A stretch of 64,000 bases of DNA from Candidatus Thiodiazotropha endoloripes (GCA_001709035.1 LVKA01000016.1:248001-312000); one strand, 5' to 3'. Positions 7,814-17,718 are shown, numbered from the stretch's first letter. Numbers and translations: made by a program. Notes: generated from the letters alone by a model not told the origin.

Positions 7814-9796
7814 ATGAACATCCATACCCTTCAGATCATTCTCCTGCTGCTTGCTGTCTCGGTATTGACGGTTACCCTGTTCCGACGCATGCACCTGCCG
7901 CCCATACTCGGCTATCTGATTGTCGGGATCTTGGTCGGCCCCTTCGGCGGCGGCATGATCGCTTCCAACGAAGACACAAGATTTTTGGCTGAATTCGGGG
8001 TGGTTTTTCTGCTCTTCACCATCGGTCTTGAATTTTCCCTTCCACAGATGATGGCCATGAAAGGGGCTGTTTTTGGCCTGGGTGGGACCCAGGTTCTGTT
8101 AACCGGTATTGTCGCCGCGTTGATTGCCTGGTTGTTGGGACTGGAGACCTCCGCCGCGTTGATCACCGGAGCGGTTCTGGCGCTCTCCTCCACAGCCATT
8201 GTCACCAAACAACTCTCTGAACAGGTGGAATTGAATACGGACCATGGACGTTTGGGGATCAGTATCCTGCTGTTCCAGGATCTGGCGGTGATCCCAATGC
8301 TGGTAATCATCCCCCTGCTCTCGGCAGGCGGCTCTGACGGCATGCTGATGCCGCTTGTCTGGGCACTGGTCAAGGCGGCGGCGGTGTTCGCGGTCATCAT
8401 GGCCTTCGGCCACTGGATTCTGCGGCCACTGTTTCACGAGATTGCCCGCGCCCGATCTGCCGAGCTGTTTACCATGACCGTACTACTGGTCTCGCTGGCT
8501 GCCGCCTGGCTGACCCATGAAGCGGGACTCTCCCTGGCCCTTGGTGCCTTTCTCGCCGGTATGATGTTGGGCGAAACAGAGTATCGCCACCAGATTGAAG
8601 CGGACATCCGACCTTTTCAGGATGTGCTGCTCGGACTCTTTTTCATCACCGTGGGCATGCGGGTGGATCTCAGCTCACTGCTGCCGATACTCCACTGGGT
8701 CACCCTCGCAGCCATTGTGCTGATCGTCTTCAAAGCCGGCATCATCTTTCTCATCGGATATCTCAGCAAACGACCGATTGAGGCCAGTTTCCGCTCCGGT
8801 CTGCTGCTCGCCCAAGGTGGCGAGTTTGGTTTTGTGTTACTCGATTTGAGCCTCGAATCGTCACTGCTTCCCTCGGAGACGAGTCAGATACTGTTCGCGG
8901 CGATCATCATCAGTATGGTGATATCCCCGTTTCTGATCCGTTATAACGGCCGCCTGGCGCAGCTGTTCTGCTCGCTGCGCAGTTCCACTGCAAATCAGAG
9001 ACCCATCGATGACCTGGTGCATGAGGCAGAACATCTCGAACAGCATGTGATCATCTGCGGCTACGGTCGTATCGGGCAAAACCTGGGGCGGTTGCTGCAA
9101 AACGAAGGCTTTCCTTATGTCGCCCTGGACCTGGATCCGACGGTTGTGCAGGAGGCGCATGAAGCGGGTGAACCGGTACACTTCGGTGACGCCAGCCGAC
9201 AGGAGATCATCCAGGCAGCCGGTATCGTCAGAGCCGCTGTGGTGGTGATCACTTTTGAAGAGCACACCACAGCACTGAAAATCCTCCACCATCTGAAATC
9301 CAACTACCCGGAAATCCAGGTGCTGGTGCGCACCCGGGACGACACGCACATGGAAACCCTGGAGCTGGCCGGAGCGACAGAGGTTATGCCGGAAGCGGTG
9401 GAAGCGAGTCTGATGATGGGTGGCCAGCTACTGCTGCTGCTCAAGGTCCCCGGCTCCCGAATCCTCAAAATCATGCGAGAGATCCGCGAGAATCACTACA
9501 AGTTGCTCAGGGATTTCTATCATGGCCAGGAGGCGATCGATATCGAGCATGATGAGGGATTCCAGGAGCGTCTGCATACGGTAACCCTGCCCAATCGGGC
9601 TTTTGCCGTGGGTCACACCATTGAAGACCTGCACCTATGGGACTGGGAGGTAAGTGTTACAGCCGTACGTCGCGGCGGCATCCGGGGTGAAGCACCGGGG
9701 CCTGAAACCCGCTTGAAGGAGGGTGATGTACTGGTGCTTGCCGGTACACCACACCACCTGGAGCATGCTGAAGGCTTGCTATTGTATGGTCACTAA
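7814..9796 (+). CDS. Kef/CPA2-type monovalent cation:proton antiporter with RCK domains
   Basis: Predicted 660-residue inner membrane K+ (or Na+)/H+ antiporter of the CPA2 family (KefB/YbaL-like). Residues ~1-385 form about 12 membrane helices with the family signatures PPILGYLIVGILVGPFGGG and ALSSTAIVTKQLSEQ. Residues ~410-530 form a TrkA-N nucleotide-binding domain (VIICGYGRIGQNLGRLL), and ~560-655 a TrkA-C domain. The start at 7814 (MNIHTLQIILLLLAV) places the first helix at the N-terminus as in relatives; the upstream 44-codon extension is not hydrophobic and looks non-coding. No strong Shine-Dalgarno precedes it. The exact ion cannot be told from sequence. Confidence 0.9.
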   Translation: MNIHTLQIILLLLAVSVLTVTLFRRMHLPPILGYLIVGILVGPFGGGMIASNEDTRFLAEFGVVFLLFTIGLEFSLPQMMAMKGAVFGLGGTQVLLTGIVAALIAWLLGLETSAALITGAVLALSSTAIVTKQLSEQVELNTDHGRLGISILLFQDLAVIPMLVIIPLLSAGGSDGMLMPLVWALVKAAAVFAVIMAFGHWILRPLFHEIARARSAELFTMTVLLVSLAAAWLTHEAGLSLALGAFLAGMMLGETEYRHQIEADIRPFQDVLLGLFFITVGMRVDLSSLLPILHWVTLAAIVLIVFKAGIIFLIGYLSKRPIEASFRSGLLLAQGGEFGFVLLDLSLESSLLPSETSQILFAAIIISMVISPFLIRYNGRLAQLFCSLRSSTANQRPIDDLVHEAEHLEQHVIICGYGRIGQNLGRLLQNEGFPYVALDLDPTVVQEAHEAGEPVHFGDASRQEIIQAAGIVRAAVVVITFEEHTTALKILHHLKSNYPEIQVLVRTRDDTHMETLELAGATEVMPEAVEASLMMGGQLLLLLKVPGSRILKIMREIRENHYKLLRDFYHGQEAIDIEHDEGFQERLHTVTLPNRAFAVGHTIEDLHLWDWEVSVTAVRRGGIRGEAPGPETRLKEGDVLVLAGTPHHLEHAEGLLLYGH

Positions 9797-9865
9797 CCGA
9801 CCATCAGCATTCGTATAGACAACAACTGAATGATCGATCTGCCGCCCTGCCTGCAGTAGCTGACC

Positions 9866-11359
9866 CTATTCAGGCCGCATATGGGGGAACAGCAACACAT
9901 CCCGGATGGAGGGCGAGTCGGTCAACAACATCACCAATCGATCGATGCCGATGCCCTCCCCGGCAGTGGGCGGCATGCCGTGTTCCAAGGCCCGCACATA
10001 ATCATCGTCATAGTGCATGGCCTCATCATCTCCAGCCTCTTTTTCGGCCACCTGTTTACGAAAACGCTCGGCCTGATCCTCCGCATCGTTCAACTCGGAA
10101 AAGCCATTGGCAATTTCACGCCCACCGACAAAAAACTCGAAACGGTCTGTAACGAACGGGTCGTTGTCATTACGCCTTGCCAAAGGTGAAACTTCTGTGG
10201 GATAGGCGGTGATGAAGGTTGGATTCATCAGACGATGTTCCACTGTCTTTTCAAAAATCTCGATCTGTACTTTTCCCAACCCATAACTGGACTTGATGGG
10301 AATCTGCAGTCTCTCCGCGGTGGCTGTTGCCTGTTCCAGAGAATCGATCTGTTGTTCGGTCATATCGGGATTGAAATGCAGGATCGACTCTTTCACCGTC
10401 ATGCGCTGGAAGGGTGCGGCGAAATCGTAACTGTCACCCTGGTAGCTGACCTGCTGGGTGCCCAGCACATGCTGGCAGAGATCCCGCAACATGGCTTCAG
10501 TCAGATCCATCAGATCATGATAGTCTGCATAGGATTCATAGAACTCCAGCATGGTGAATTCAGGGTTATGCCTGGTGGAGAGCCCTTCATTGCGGAAGTT
10601 TCGGTTGATCTCATACACCCGCTCAAAGCCGCCCACAACCAGGCGTTTCAGATAAAGCTCCGGTGCGATACGCAGAAACATATCCATATCCAGCGCATTA
10701 TGCCGGGTGGCAAAGGGTCGGGCTGTGGCGCCCCCGGGGATCACCTGCATCATCGGCGTCTCAACTTCCATGAACCCCCGCCCATCGAGGTAACTGCGGA
10801 TGAATTGAACAATCCGGGTGCGTTGACGAAAGGTCTCCCGGGAGGCCTCATTCATGATCAGATCCACATAACGTTGACGATAACGCAGCTCCTGATCAGA
10901 CAGGCCATGGAATTTTTCAGGCAGTGGACGTAGCGCTTTGGTCAGCAACTTCAAGCTGTCGACCTTTACCGAGAGCTCCCCGGTCTTGGTCTTGAACAGC
11001 ACACCTTCAGCACCGATGATGTCGCCAATATCCCATTTTTTGAACTGCTGGTTGTAAAAACCCTCCTCCAGGACATCCCGCTGAACAAACAGCTGCATAC
11101 GACCGGACATATCCTGCAGATGGGCAAAACTGGCTTTTCCCATCACCCGGCGACTCATCATTCGCCCGGCCAGACTGACTCTCAGTGAGAGGGACTCCAG
11201 CTCTTCATCGCTTTTAGCATCATATTCTGCATGCAACTCGCCGGCCATGCTGTTGCGCCGGAAGTCATTGGGGAAGGCGTTACCGCCATCACGCAACTGT
11301 TGCAGTTTTTCACGACGCTGGGCGATGAGTTTGTTTTCGTCCTGTGTCTGATCATTCAT
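9866..11359 (-). CDS. lysS: Lysyl-tRNA synthetase, class II
   Basis: Charges tRNA-Lys with lysine. The 497-residue product has the N-terminal OB-fold anticodon-binding domain ([20 protein letters not shown], ~65-85) and the class II catalytic core. Motif 2 is [20 protein letters not shown] and motif 3 is [20 protein letters not shown] near the C-terminus, ending LLFPHMRPE, as is typical. Length is normal. It lies 66 bp downstream of prfB on the same strand; the prfB-lysS pair is also found in E. coli, so the two are likely cotranscribed. Confidence 0.97.
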   Translation of the reverse strand: MNDQTQDENKLIAQRREKLQQLRDGGNAFPNDFRRNSMAGELHAEYDAKSDEELESLSLRVSLAGRMMSRRVMGKASFAHLQDMSGRMQLFVQRDVLEEGFYNQQFKKWDIGDIIGAEGVLFKTKTGELSVKVDSLKLLTKALRPLPEKFHGLSDQELRYRQRYVDLIMNEASRETFRQRTRIVQFIRSYLDGRGFMEVETPMMQVIPGGATARPFATRHNALDMDMFLRIAPELYLKRLVVGGFERVYEINRNFRNEGLSTRHNPEFTMLEFYESYADYHDLMDLTEAMLRDLCQHVLGTQQVSYQGDSYDFAAPFQRMTVKESILHFNPDMTEQQIDSLEQATATAERLQIPIKSSYGLGKVQIEIFEKTVEHRLMNPTFITAYPTEVSPLARRNDNDPFVTDRFEFFVGGREIANGFSELNDAEDQAERFRKQVAEKEAGDDEAMHYDDDYVRALEHGMPPTAGEGIGIDRLVMLLTDSPSIRDVLLFPHMRPE

Positions 11360-11425
11360 AGTCTTGTCAACTCAGTTAGGTCTAACTTCTTTAATACTTG
11401 GCTTACTGGTCTTGGCGAGGTTCTG

Positions 11426-12524
11426 TCACAAACCGCTTTTCAAGCTTGCTTCGATAAACATATCGAGTCCGCCATCGAGCACCGCTTGGGTATTGCCGGT
11501 CTCTACACCGGTTCGCAGATCCTTGATACGGGAAGCATCCAGGACATAACTGCGGATCTGGCTACCCCATCCGATATCGGATTTGGTCTCCTCGAGTTCC
11601 TGCTGTGAAGCGCTACGCTTCTGAATCTCGAGCTCGTAGAGTTTGGCTTTCAACTGCTTCATTGCCGTGGCTTTGTTCTTATGCTGTGAACGGTCGTTCT
11701 GACACTGCACCACGGTACCGGTAGGATTGTGAGTGATACGTACGGCGGATTCTGTCCGGTTTACATGCTGTCCACCCGCACCACTGGCCCGATAGACATC
11801 GATTCTCAGATCGGCAGGATTGATCTCGACTTCGATGGAATCATCAATCTCCGGTGAAACGAATACGGCAGCGAAGGAGGTATGGCGCCGATTGCCGGAA
11901 TCGAAGGGGGATTTCCTCACCAACCGGTGGACACCGATCTCGGTGCGCAGCCAGCCGAATACATACTCACCTTCAAAACGTACCGTGGCACTTTTGATTC
12001 CGGCGACCTCCCCGGCAGAGACCTCGATCAGTTCGGTCTTAAAGCCACGATGCTCTCCCCAGCGCAGATACATGCGCAGCAGCATCTCCGCCCAGTCCTG
12101 AGCCTCAGTCCCCCCGGAACCGGCCTGTATATCGAGAAACGCGTTACAAGCATCGGTCTCGCCGGAGAACATGCGTCTGAATTCCAGGCCTGAGACCTGT
12201 TTTTCGTAGTCGGAGAGATCGCTCTCTATCGAGGAGACAGCGGTTTCATCACCCTCCTCCACCGCCATTTCCAGCAGTTCCGAGGCATCGCCCAGACCTT
12301 GGTCCAGCTCATCCAGGGTTAACACCACGTTTTCAAGGGTCGAGCGTTCACGCCCGAGTGCCTGGGCCCTATCCGGATCATTCCAGATTTCAGGGTTTTC
12401 CAGCTCTCTCAGGACTTCTGTCAGGCGCTCCTGTTTGGCTTCGTAGTCAAAGATACCCCCTGAGGGATGCCGCCCGTCTCTTCAGGTCATCGATCAGATG
12501 GTTGATGGGATTGATATCTTGCAT
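11426..12524 (-). CDS. prfB: Peptide chain release factor 2 with programmed +1 frameshift
   Basis: Recognises UAA and UGA stop codons and triggers peptide release. The gene starts at ATG 12524 ([17 protein letters not shown]) and meets an in-frame TGA as codon 26 at 12449-12447. The context on the minus strand is CTCAGGGGGTATCTTTGAC, the classic RF2 signal: an internal Shine-Dalgarno, a CTT slippery codon and TGA. Skipping one T gives 365 residues, the same as the E. coli protein. The second frame carries the SPF stop-recognition motif ([13 protein letters not shown]) and the catalytic GGQ motif ([10 protein letters not shown]). It is autoregulated: low RF2 favours frameshifting. lysS follows. 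Confidence 0.96.
12445..12467 (-). promoter_or_regulatory. prfB programmed frameshift site
   Basis: The minus-strand bases CTCAGGGGGTATCTTTGAC include the SD-like AGGGGG, a 3-base spacer (TAT), the shift codon CTT and the TGA stop. This is the conserved RF2 autoregulatory element. The second reading frame continues with GAC (Asp) and shows no other interruption. Confidence 0.93.
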
Positions 12525-12971
12525 TGCAACACCGGCCGGGAAAAAGCGGGGATTCTACACTACCTGAGATGTAGCAGAAAGCCTCAACACATTCCAAGCT
12601 GCCTAGTGCTGAACGGCAGATCGAGTGTGCAAATTGAGGGGGGCGATATAAAGCAGCCCCATATCGATCAGGGGTCAGCCTGCCCAACTCAGACAATCAG
12701 AATAATCGCACTAACTATTATCTTTAATTTCATACAGTTAGCGTCAGAAGCAAGCAATTTTCAATTTTGCGCAAACTGGTTACAGGTTGAAAACGGAGCC
12801 AAATGGGAAAACCATGAGTCCGGATATCCGCATTTCAGACAGCCAATTGAGGGTCGTTTCCGAGCAGACGATTCAGTCGGCAGGTTTTATGGTGTCGGAT
12901 GTATTAAGAGCCACATCCGACACCTCTGGATCAAACTGCCGACTCAGCCGTGGCAGTCAGCCTGTTAGTCA
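12525..12971. other. Intergenic region with a perfect 12-bp inverted repeat
   Basis: No supported gene. The prfB promoter should lie in the left part. Near the right end, GGTGTCGGATGT (12891-12902) and ACATCCGACACC (12913-12924) form a perfect 12-bp stem with a 10-base loop, followed on neither strand by a T tract. It lies about 50 bp beyond the stop codon of the DUF1521 gene, so it may stabilise the 3' end of that mRNA or bind a protein. Short plus-strand frames across it have no convincing start signal or recognisable sequence. Confidence 0.5.
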
Positions 12972-13844
12972 TTATTTGTTCCAGCTCCAGTCCATCAGAC
13001 CGGTAACCAGGAACAGTCCCAATGCACGACCGAAGTCCTGACAAAACTCATAGGGTTTCTCCGCCCCGGGTTTGGTCACATTGAAATCCTCCTGAGTGGC
13101 CATTTCCCCGGTCTCCGGATTGATCCAACCCTCACCACAGGCATTTTCACTCACCACGAAGCCATCAGTAACCAGCAGATCCATCAGTTGACCGCCCCTG
13201 TCACTCTGGTTGATCTGCATATCCCCAACCTCATTCTGACTCAATCCGGTGACCTGTATCACCTTATCCCCTTTGGTGATGGTCAACTCATTGGCAACGT
13301 ACATATTCTCATTGCCTTTCCATTTTTCGGTATCAATGGTGATCTTGGTTCCGTCTTCCAATTGGAAGGTGGTCTTACCCCAGAAATCCACATCGGTTTT
13401 TCCATCCCCGTTCCAGTCCACATGGGGATCACCCCAGATGTTGGTCTCTTCACCATTCGCTTTGTTGCGAATGATCATTTGTGACTTGTTTTCATTCAGC
13501 TCAAGTTCGTATTTATCGCCAAGATCGATGGTCGCCCGACCGTTCTCCTGCTGACAAACCGTCCACTCCTGTTCAACAGGACATTGAGGTTCCTCGGGAC
13601 AGGCTGGTTCTGATGGGCAGGACGGTTCTGGTGGACACTGGGGTGGACGTCCTGGAATGTTCATCTGTACGTCGGGTCTAAAACAACCACCTGCCATAAT
13701 GGAGCTCATGGCTTGCCCCTGAGGCTGAAACAGGCAACGGATCTTGAATAGAGAGGGCAGACAGAACTGTTGATTGCCGGCGTTACTCAACAGGGAACAG
13801 AGTCCAGCTGCATTCATTGGATTGGTTGGTGAGAAAAACGTCAT
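12972..13844 (-). CDS. DUF1521/MIIA-domain protein, predicted metal-induced self-cleaving protein
   Basis: The 290-residue protein has an N-terminal part (~1-60) without a clear signal peptide, a Cys/Pro-rich linker (~65-97, repeats like CPPEPSCPSEPACPEEP) and a domain at ~105-220 matching DUF1521. The segment NIWGDPHVDWNGDGKTD contains GDPHVD, the autocleavage site of the metal-ion-inducible autocleavage (MIIA) domain known from the Bradyrhizobium type III effector NopE1; cleavage would fall between D139 and P140. DWNGDGKTDVD right after it resembles an EF-hand/dockerin calcium loop, and NopE1 cleavage is calcium-induced. ATG at 13844 follows AAGGAG by 8 bases. The gene stands alone, and no secretion genes are nearby. 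The domain call is recognition by motif; activity and secretion are inference. Confidence 0.8.
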   Translation of the reverse strand: MTFFSPTNPMNAAGLCSLLSNAGNQQFCLPSLFKIRCLFQPQGQAMSSIMAGGCFRPDVQMNIPGRPPQCPPEPSCPSEPACPEEPQCPVEQEWTVCQQENGRATIDLGDKYELELNENKSQMIIRNKANGEETNIWGDPHVDWNGDGKTDVDFWGKTTFQLEDGTKITIDTEKWKGNENMYVANELTITKGDKVIQVTGLSQNEVGDMQINQSDRGGQLMDLLVTDGFVVSENACGEGWINPETGEMATQEDFNVTKPGAEKPYEFCQDFGRALGLFLVTGLMDWSWNK

Positions 13845-14155
13845 CGGAACACTCCTTATTTCGGATCAGGTGGCAACTGGTGTTCAATAGATCACTTTCA
13901 ATGCACACCAACAAGCTGGGAATTACCCTATCAGTGTTAACCCCAGTGATCACCAAATGGAAAAGCCATGACAACTGCGCCCCCTCTGATCTTATTAACC
14001 CGGCGACCCGATAATCTTATAAAAAAGTTATAAAAAAGTGACACAGGTTTTTTCAAACTCGACCATCATCCAGGAGGAGAGCGATAAATTGTTTCGATTG
14101 ACCACATCCAACCAGGTCAATCCACCGTACCCTATACCAGGAGGATAGAATCACT
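13845..14155. other. Divergent promoter region, DUF1521 gene and GltB-like gene
   Basis: A 311-bp gap between divergently transcribed genes. It includes an AT-rich stretch near 14010-14040 (several TTATAAAA motifs), a plausible promoter for the rightward gene, and an AGGAGG at 14139-14144. No gene or clear operator is visible. Confidence 0.4.
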
Positions 14156-15697
14156 ATGATGACGACACTCGCAGAGAGCTGGTTTTTTGGTTTTATTGAA
14201 ATTCTAACGGTAGTCTTCATTTTCCTGATTGGTATAGCGGTCTTGGCCGTTGCGGTCATCTATGTGATCGATGTGACACAAACCCGTCAGACGATTCGGC
14301 GCAACTATCCAGTAATCGGACGATTCCGTTACTTCTTCGAACACCTGGGGGAGTTTTTCCGCCAATATTTTTTCGCTATGGATAGGGAGGAGCTCCCCTT
14401 CAACCGGGCAGACCGATCCTGGGTCTACCGGGCGGCCAAGGATGTCAACAACACCATCGGTTTCGGCTCGACGCGGGATCTGCGCCACTCCGGTTCAATC
14501 CTGTTTGTAAACTGTCCCTATCCAACCCTTGGCGAGGATGCAGTACCAACCCAAAAGGTCGTCATAGGGCCAAACTGCAACACACCTTATGAAACCAACT
14601 CTTTAATCAATATCTCCGGGATGAGTTACGGTGCCCTGTCGATACCTGCGGTCAGATCCCTCTCCATGGGCGCCAAGGCGGCAGGCTGTTGGATGAATAC
14701 AGGTGAAGGCGGCCTCTCCCCCTACCACCTGGAAGGCGGCGCCGACCTGGTGTTTCAGATCGGTACGGCAAAATTCGGCGTCAGGGATGAGCATGGCGAA
14801 CTGTCAGATAAGCAGCTTCGGCAGGTCGCAGCCCACCAGGCTGTACGGATGTTTGAAATCAAACTCAGCCAAGGAGCAAAACCGGGTAAGGGAGGTATTC
14901 TTCCAGCCGCTAAAGTCACTCCGGAGATCGCTGAAATCCGTGGCATCAAGCCAGGCGCAGACGCGATCAGCCCAAACCGTCATCCGGATATCAACAATCC
15001 GGATGATCTATTGGATATGATCCAGCGCATTCGACGCGTTACTGGAAAACCGGTTGGCTTCAAGACGGTGGTTGGCGCCTACGGTTGGCTGGAAACCCTA
15101 TGTGAGCGAATCATCCAACGGGGTGATGACTGCGCCCCCGACTTCATCACCATTGACGGTGCGGACGGCGGTACAGGCGCTGCACCGATGGCACTGATGG
15201 ATTACGTGGGATTGACCCTGCACGAAAGTTTGCCGATGGTAGTCGATATGCTCTGTGAATATGGCCTCAGAAGCCGTATCAAAGTGATCTGTTCAGGAAA
15301 ACTGATCACCCCCGCCGGGGTTGCCTGGGCACTGGCGATCGGCGCTGACTTTGTGGTTTCAGCCCGGGGATTCATGTTTGCTTTAGGTTGTATACAGGCT
15401 CTGCAGTGTAATAAAAACACCTGCCCCACCGGCATCACCACCCATAACAAGAAACTGCAACGTGGCCTGGTCTCTACCGAGAAGACAAAGCGGGTTGCCA
15501 ACTATGTAAAAAACATGAGCTATGAAGTCGGTCTATTGGCCCACTCCTGCGGAGTTAAAGAGCCTCGTGAACTGAAAAGGTTTCATGCCCGAATGGTGGT
15601 CGAGAATGGAAAATCCCTGCCATTGAATGAACTCTATCCACCGGTTGAAAAACCAACCGCTGAAGTCTTGTTATCGAAGCATCAGACACCACAATGA
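14156..15697 (+). CDS. Membrane-anchored FMN-binding glutamate synthase-family protein
   Basis: The 513-residue protein is related to the FMN/Fe-S (GltB C-terminal, Glu_synthase) domain of glutamate synthase. Residues ~10-40 form a strongly hydrophobic segment (VVFIFLIGIAVLAVAVIYVI), so the enzyme is probably membrane-anchored, unlike GltB. The catalytic part has SGMSYGALSIPAVRSLS, the TGEGGLSPYH glycine-rich segment, IDGADGGTGAAPMALMD, and the Cys cluster CIQALQCNKNTC, matching the C-x5-C-x4-C [3Fe-4S] motif. There is no glutaminase domain, so it is not a complete glutamate synthase; the substrate is unknown. An AGGAGG lies 11 bases before the first ATG. It stands alone. Confidence 0.85.
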   Translation: MMTTLAESWFFGFIEILTVVFIFLIGIAVLAVAVIYVIDVTQTRQTIRRNYPVIGRFRYFFEHLGEFFRQYFFAMDREELPFNRADRSWVYRAAKDVNNTIGFGSTRDLRHSGSILFVNCPYPTLGEDAVPTQKVVIGPNCNTPYETNSLINISGMSYGALSIPAVRSLSMGAKAAGCWMNTGEGGLSPYHLEGGADLVFQIGTAKFGVRDEHGELSDKQLRQVAAHQAVRMFEIKLSQGAKPGKGGILPAAKVTPEIAEIRGIKPGADAISPNRHPDINNPDDLLDMIQRIRRVTGKPVGFKTVVGAYGWLETLCERIIQRGDDCAPDFITIDGADGGTGAAPMALMDYVGLTLHESLPMVVDMLCEYGLRSRIKVICSGKLITPAGVAWALAIGADFVVSARGFMFALGCIQALQCNKNTCPTGITTHNKKLQRGLVSTEKTKRVANYVKNMSYEVGLLAHSCGVKEPRELKRFHARMVVENGKSLPLNELYPPVEKPTAEVLLSKHQTPQ

Positions 15698-15815
15698 GAT
15701 TGATCGCTCATTCGTGCCTGTTAACACGACTTTAATGCGTCCTGCTGGGGTTGATTGGGTTGATCGACGTTGCTGTCAATGCGTAGAGGATTTATGCATT
15801 GATTAACCACGGCAC

Positions 15816-16694
15816 TCAGTTGTGTGAAGATGAGAGCTTTCGATCTCGACTCTGTTTTGCCGATGACTTTCTGTTGATGGATGAAAACTTGCTTTTCAGT
15901 TGATCACGAAGTTGATGCCACTTGCCGGCAATGCCGTCACTGATCTGCGGATCTTCCTGTTTGACAGGTCTGCTGACAGGGCCATCCGCCTGCTTGACCC
16001 ACATATCGAACGAATCGAGTATCTCTTTATCCCAGGAGTGCGGCGGCTTCACCACCCGACTCTCCCGGTAGACCTTTTCCAAAGAGAGTTTTTGTGGCAT
16101 TCCGGCCTCATGCAGACTGCTCTTCAGCGTCTCCTCAGCCGCAGTGATACAGCTTTCAATCGCCTTTCTTTTAACGCTGAATGTCCTGGCAATCGCCGCT
16201 TCACTGATGCCAATTTCGTGTTTGAAAAGGAAGTAGCGTTTCTGATCATCACCCAACTGTTTCATATGCTCGATCAGAGCCAGACTCCAGTTCTCATCCT
16301 GTTCGATGTCTTTCGGCAGATAGTTGGTCTGCTCTTGTATACGCTGGGCTGACATCAATGAGCCTACAGATGTACCAAGATATTGAAAGAAAGAGAGTTT
16401 TAACTCTTTGGGAGTCTTGCAGCTGACACCGGCTACAACCAAGTGTCGCCAGGTTGAATAGTAGGCTGCTTTGCCATATTCACTGGTGCCGTATTGGCGA
16501 ACGATAAAGCGATAGACACGCCCCCGATATCGTTCGTAAAAAGAGGAGAATCCCTCTTTATCATGTTTTAGGATCTTTTTTAGTACCGCTTCTGTATCAA
16601 ATCGTCTCGATTTCACTTTAGCAGAGGCTCCATGTCTACCCACCCTATGTAGGTAGGAGATTATGTTCAGAAAAATCCTTTTCCAAATAAGCAC
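15816..16694 (-). CDS. Sigma-70/ECF-like protein with long C-terminal extension
   Basis: The 292-residue protein has a region resembling sigma region 2 (AVLKKILKHDKEGFSSFYERYRGRVYRFIV, ~36-66) and a later region resembling sigma region 4 (ISEAAIARTFSVKRKAIESC, ~160-195). The stretch between is longer than in ordinary ECF factors. The last ~90 residues are polar and probably disordered, ending in an S/K/R-rich tail. The start is GTG at 16694 with GAGGG about 9 bases upstream. It has no adjacent anti-sigma gene. It is probably a diverged sigma-like regulator; whether it binds core polymerase is open. Confidence 0.6.
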   Translation of the reverse strand: MLIWKRIFLNIISYLHRVGRHGASAKVKSRRFDTEAVLKKILKHDKEGFSSFYERYRGRVYRFIVRQYGTSEYGKAAYYSTWRHLVVAGVSCKTPKELKLSFFQYLGTSVGSLMSAQRIQEQTNYLPKDIEQDENWSLALIEHMKQLGDDQKRYFLFKHEIGISEAAIARTFSVKRKAIESCITAAEETLKSSLHEAGMPQKLSLEKVYRESRVVKPPHSWDKEILDSFDMWVKQADGPVSRPVKQEDPQISDGIAGKWHQLRDQLKSKFSSINRKSSAKQSRDRKLSSSHN

Positions 16695-16866
16695 TTAGTA
16701 ATCCCTCATTAGCACTTACAACGGCAAACACCATTTGTCAGTATAAAGCAATTATTACAGTTTGTCTGGCTTGGGGTATTTAATAAATACTGCTTTTTTT
16801 AATACTTGCCTCACAATTTCAATAAACATATTAACAACCGAAAGCTTAAAGGTTAGGCTTTCAGGG

Positions 16867-17718
16867 ATGTCTGTATCGGTTATCATCCCCACTTACAACC
16901 GCGCCTCCACCCTCCCCCGGGCGTTGGATTCCGTATTCGCCCAAACCCATCCTCCTCTGGAAGTGATCGTCATTGATGATGGCTCTGAGGATGAGACCAA
17001 AACAGTGGTTGAACGGGACTACCCGGATGTGATCTATCTGTCGCAGGCCAATTCAGGCGTAAGCCATGCGCGCAATACCGGTATCCAGCACGCCAAAGGT
17101 GAATGGCTGGCGCTGCTCGACTCTGATGATTCATGGCTTCCGGAAAAACTGCAATTGCAGATGGCGAGTTTGAACCGCTCACCTCAACTTCGTATCAGTC
17201 ACACGGATGAAATCTGGATCAGAAATGGAGTCCGGGTTAATCAAATGAACAAACACGCCAAACAGGGTGGGCACATCTTTAAGCAGTGTCTACCATTATG
17301 CGTGATCTCCCCATCCGCTGCACTCATACATCATTCAGTTTTCCAGGAGTACGGCCTCTTCGACACCCATTTACCAGCCTGTGAGGATTATGATCTCTGG
17401 CTTCGAATCTGCGCCAAAGAAGCGGTGGATTTCGTAGAAAAACCATTGGTTGTCAAAACTGGTGGACACCAGGATCAGCTTTCACGGAAACACTGGGGAA
17501 TGGACCGTTTCCGAGTCTACGCTTTGCAGAAGCTGCTCGATAACCACCATTTGAATCATGCTGACCGGTGTGCTGCCATTGAAACACTCTGCAAGAAGTG
17601 CTTGATCCTCAGCCAGGGCGCCGAAAAGCGTGGCCATCAGGAGCGCGCTGACCATTTCATGGCGATCCATACCCAATATCAACAGGAGTTGCCAGCTTGC
17701 AACACAGGCGACAACTAA
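16867..17718 (+). CDS. Family 2 glycosyltransferase
   Basis: The 283-residue GT-A fold enzyme is predicted to transfer a sugar from a nucleotide-sugar donor. The start at 16867 (MSVSVIIPTYNRASTLPRAL) matches the family N-terminus; an in-frame frame upstream is AT-rich and unlike coding sequence. Motifs are VIVIDDGSEDETKTV, NSGVSHARNTGIQHAKGEWLALLDSDDSW (DxD-like at LDSDDSW) and the late acidic motif CEDYDLWLRI. No membrane segment is seen. It overlaps the next gene, so the run 16.9-19.7 kb is probably an operon. The acceptor is unknown. Confidence 0.85.
   Translation: MSVSVIIPTYNRASTLPRALDSVFAQTHPPLEVIVIDDGSEDETKTVVERDYPDVIYLSQANSGVSHARNTGIQHAKGEWLALLDSDDSWLPEKLQLQMASLNRSPQLRISHTDEIWIRNGVRVNQMNKHAKQGGHIFKQCLPLCVISPSAALIHHSVFQEYGLFDTHLPACEDYDLWLRICAKEAVDFVEKPLVVKTGGHQDQLSRKHWGMDRFRVYALQKLLDNHHLNHADRCAAIETLCKKCLILSQGAEKRGHQERADHFMAIHTQYQQELPACNTGDN

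Noticed and set aside
12498-12968. A 156-codon plus-strand frame between prfB and the DUF1521 gene
   Set aside because: It begins inside prfB on the other strand, lacks a ribosome-binding site and crosses the inverted repeat; composition is not coding-like.
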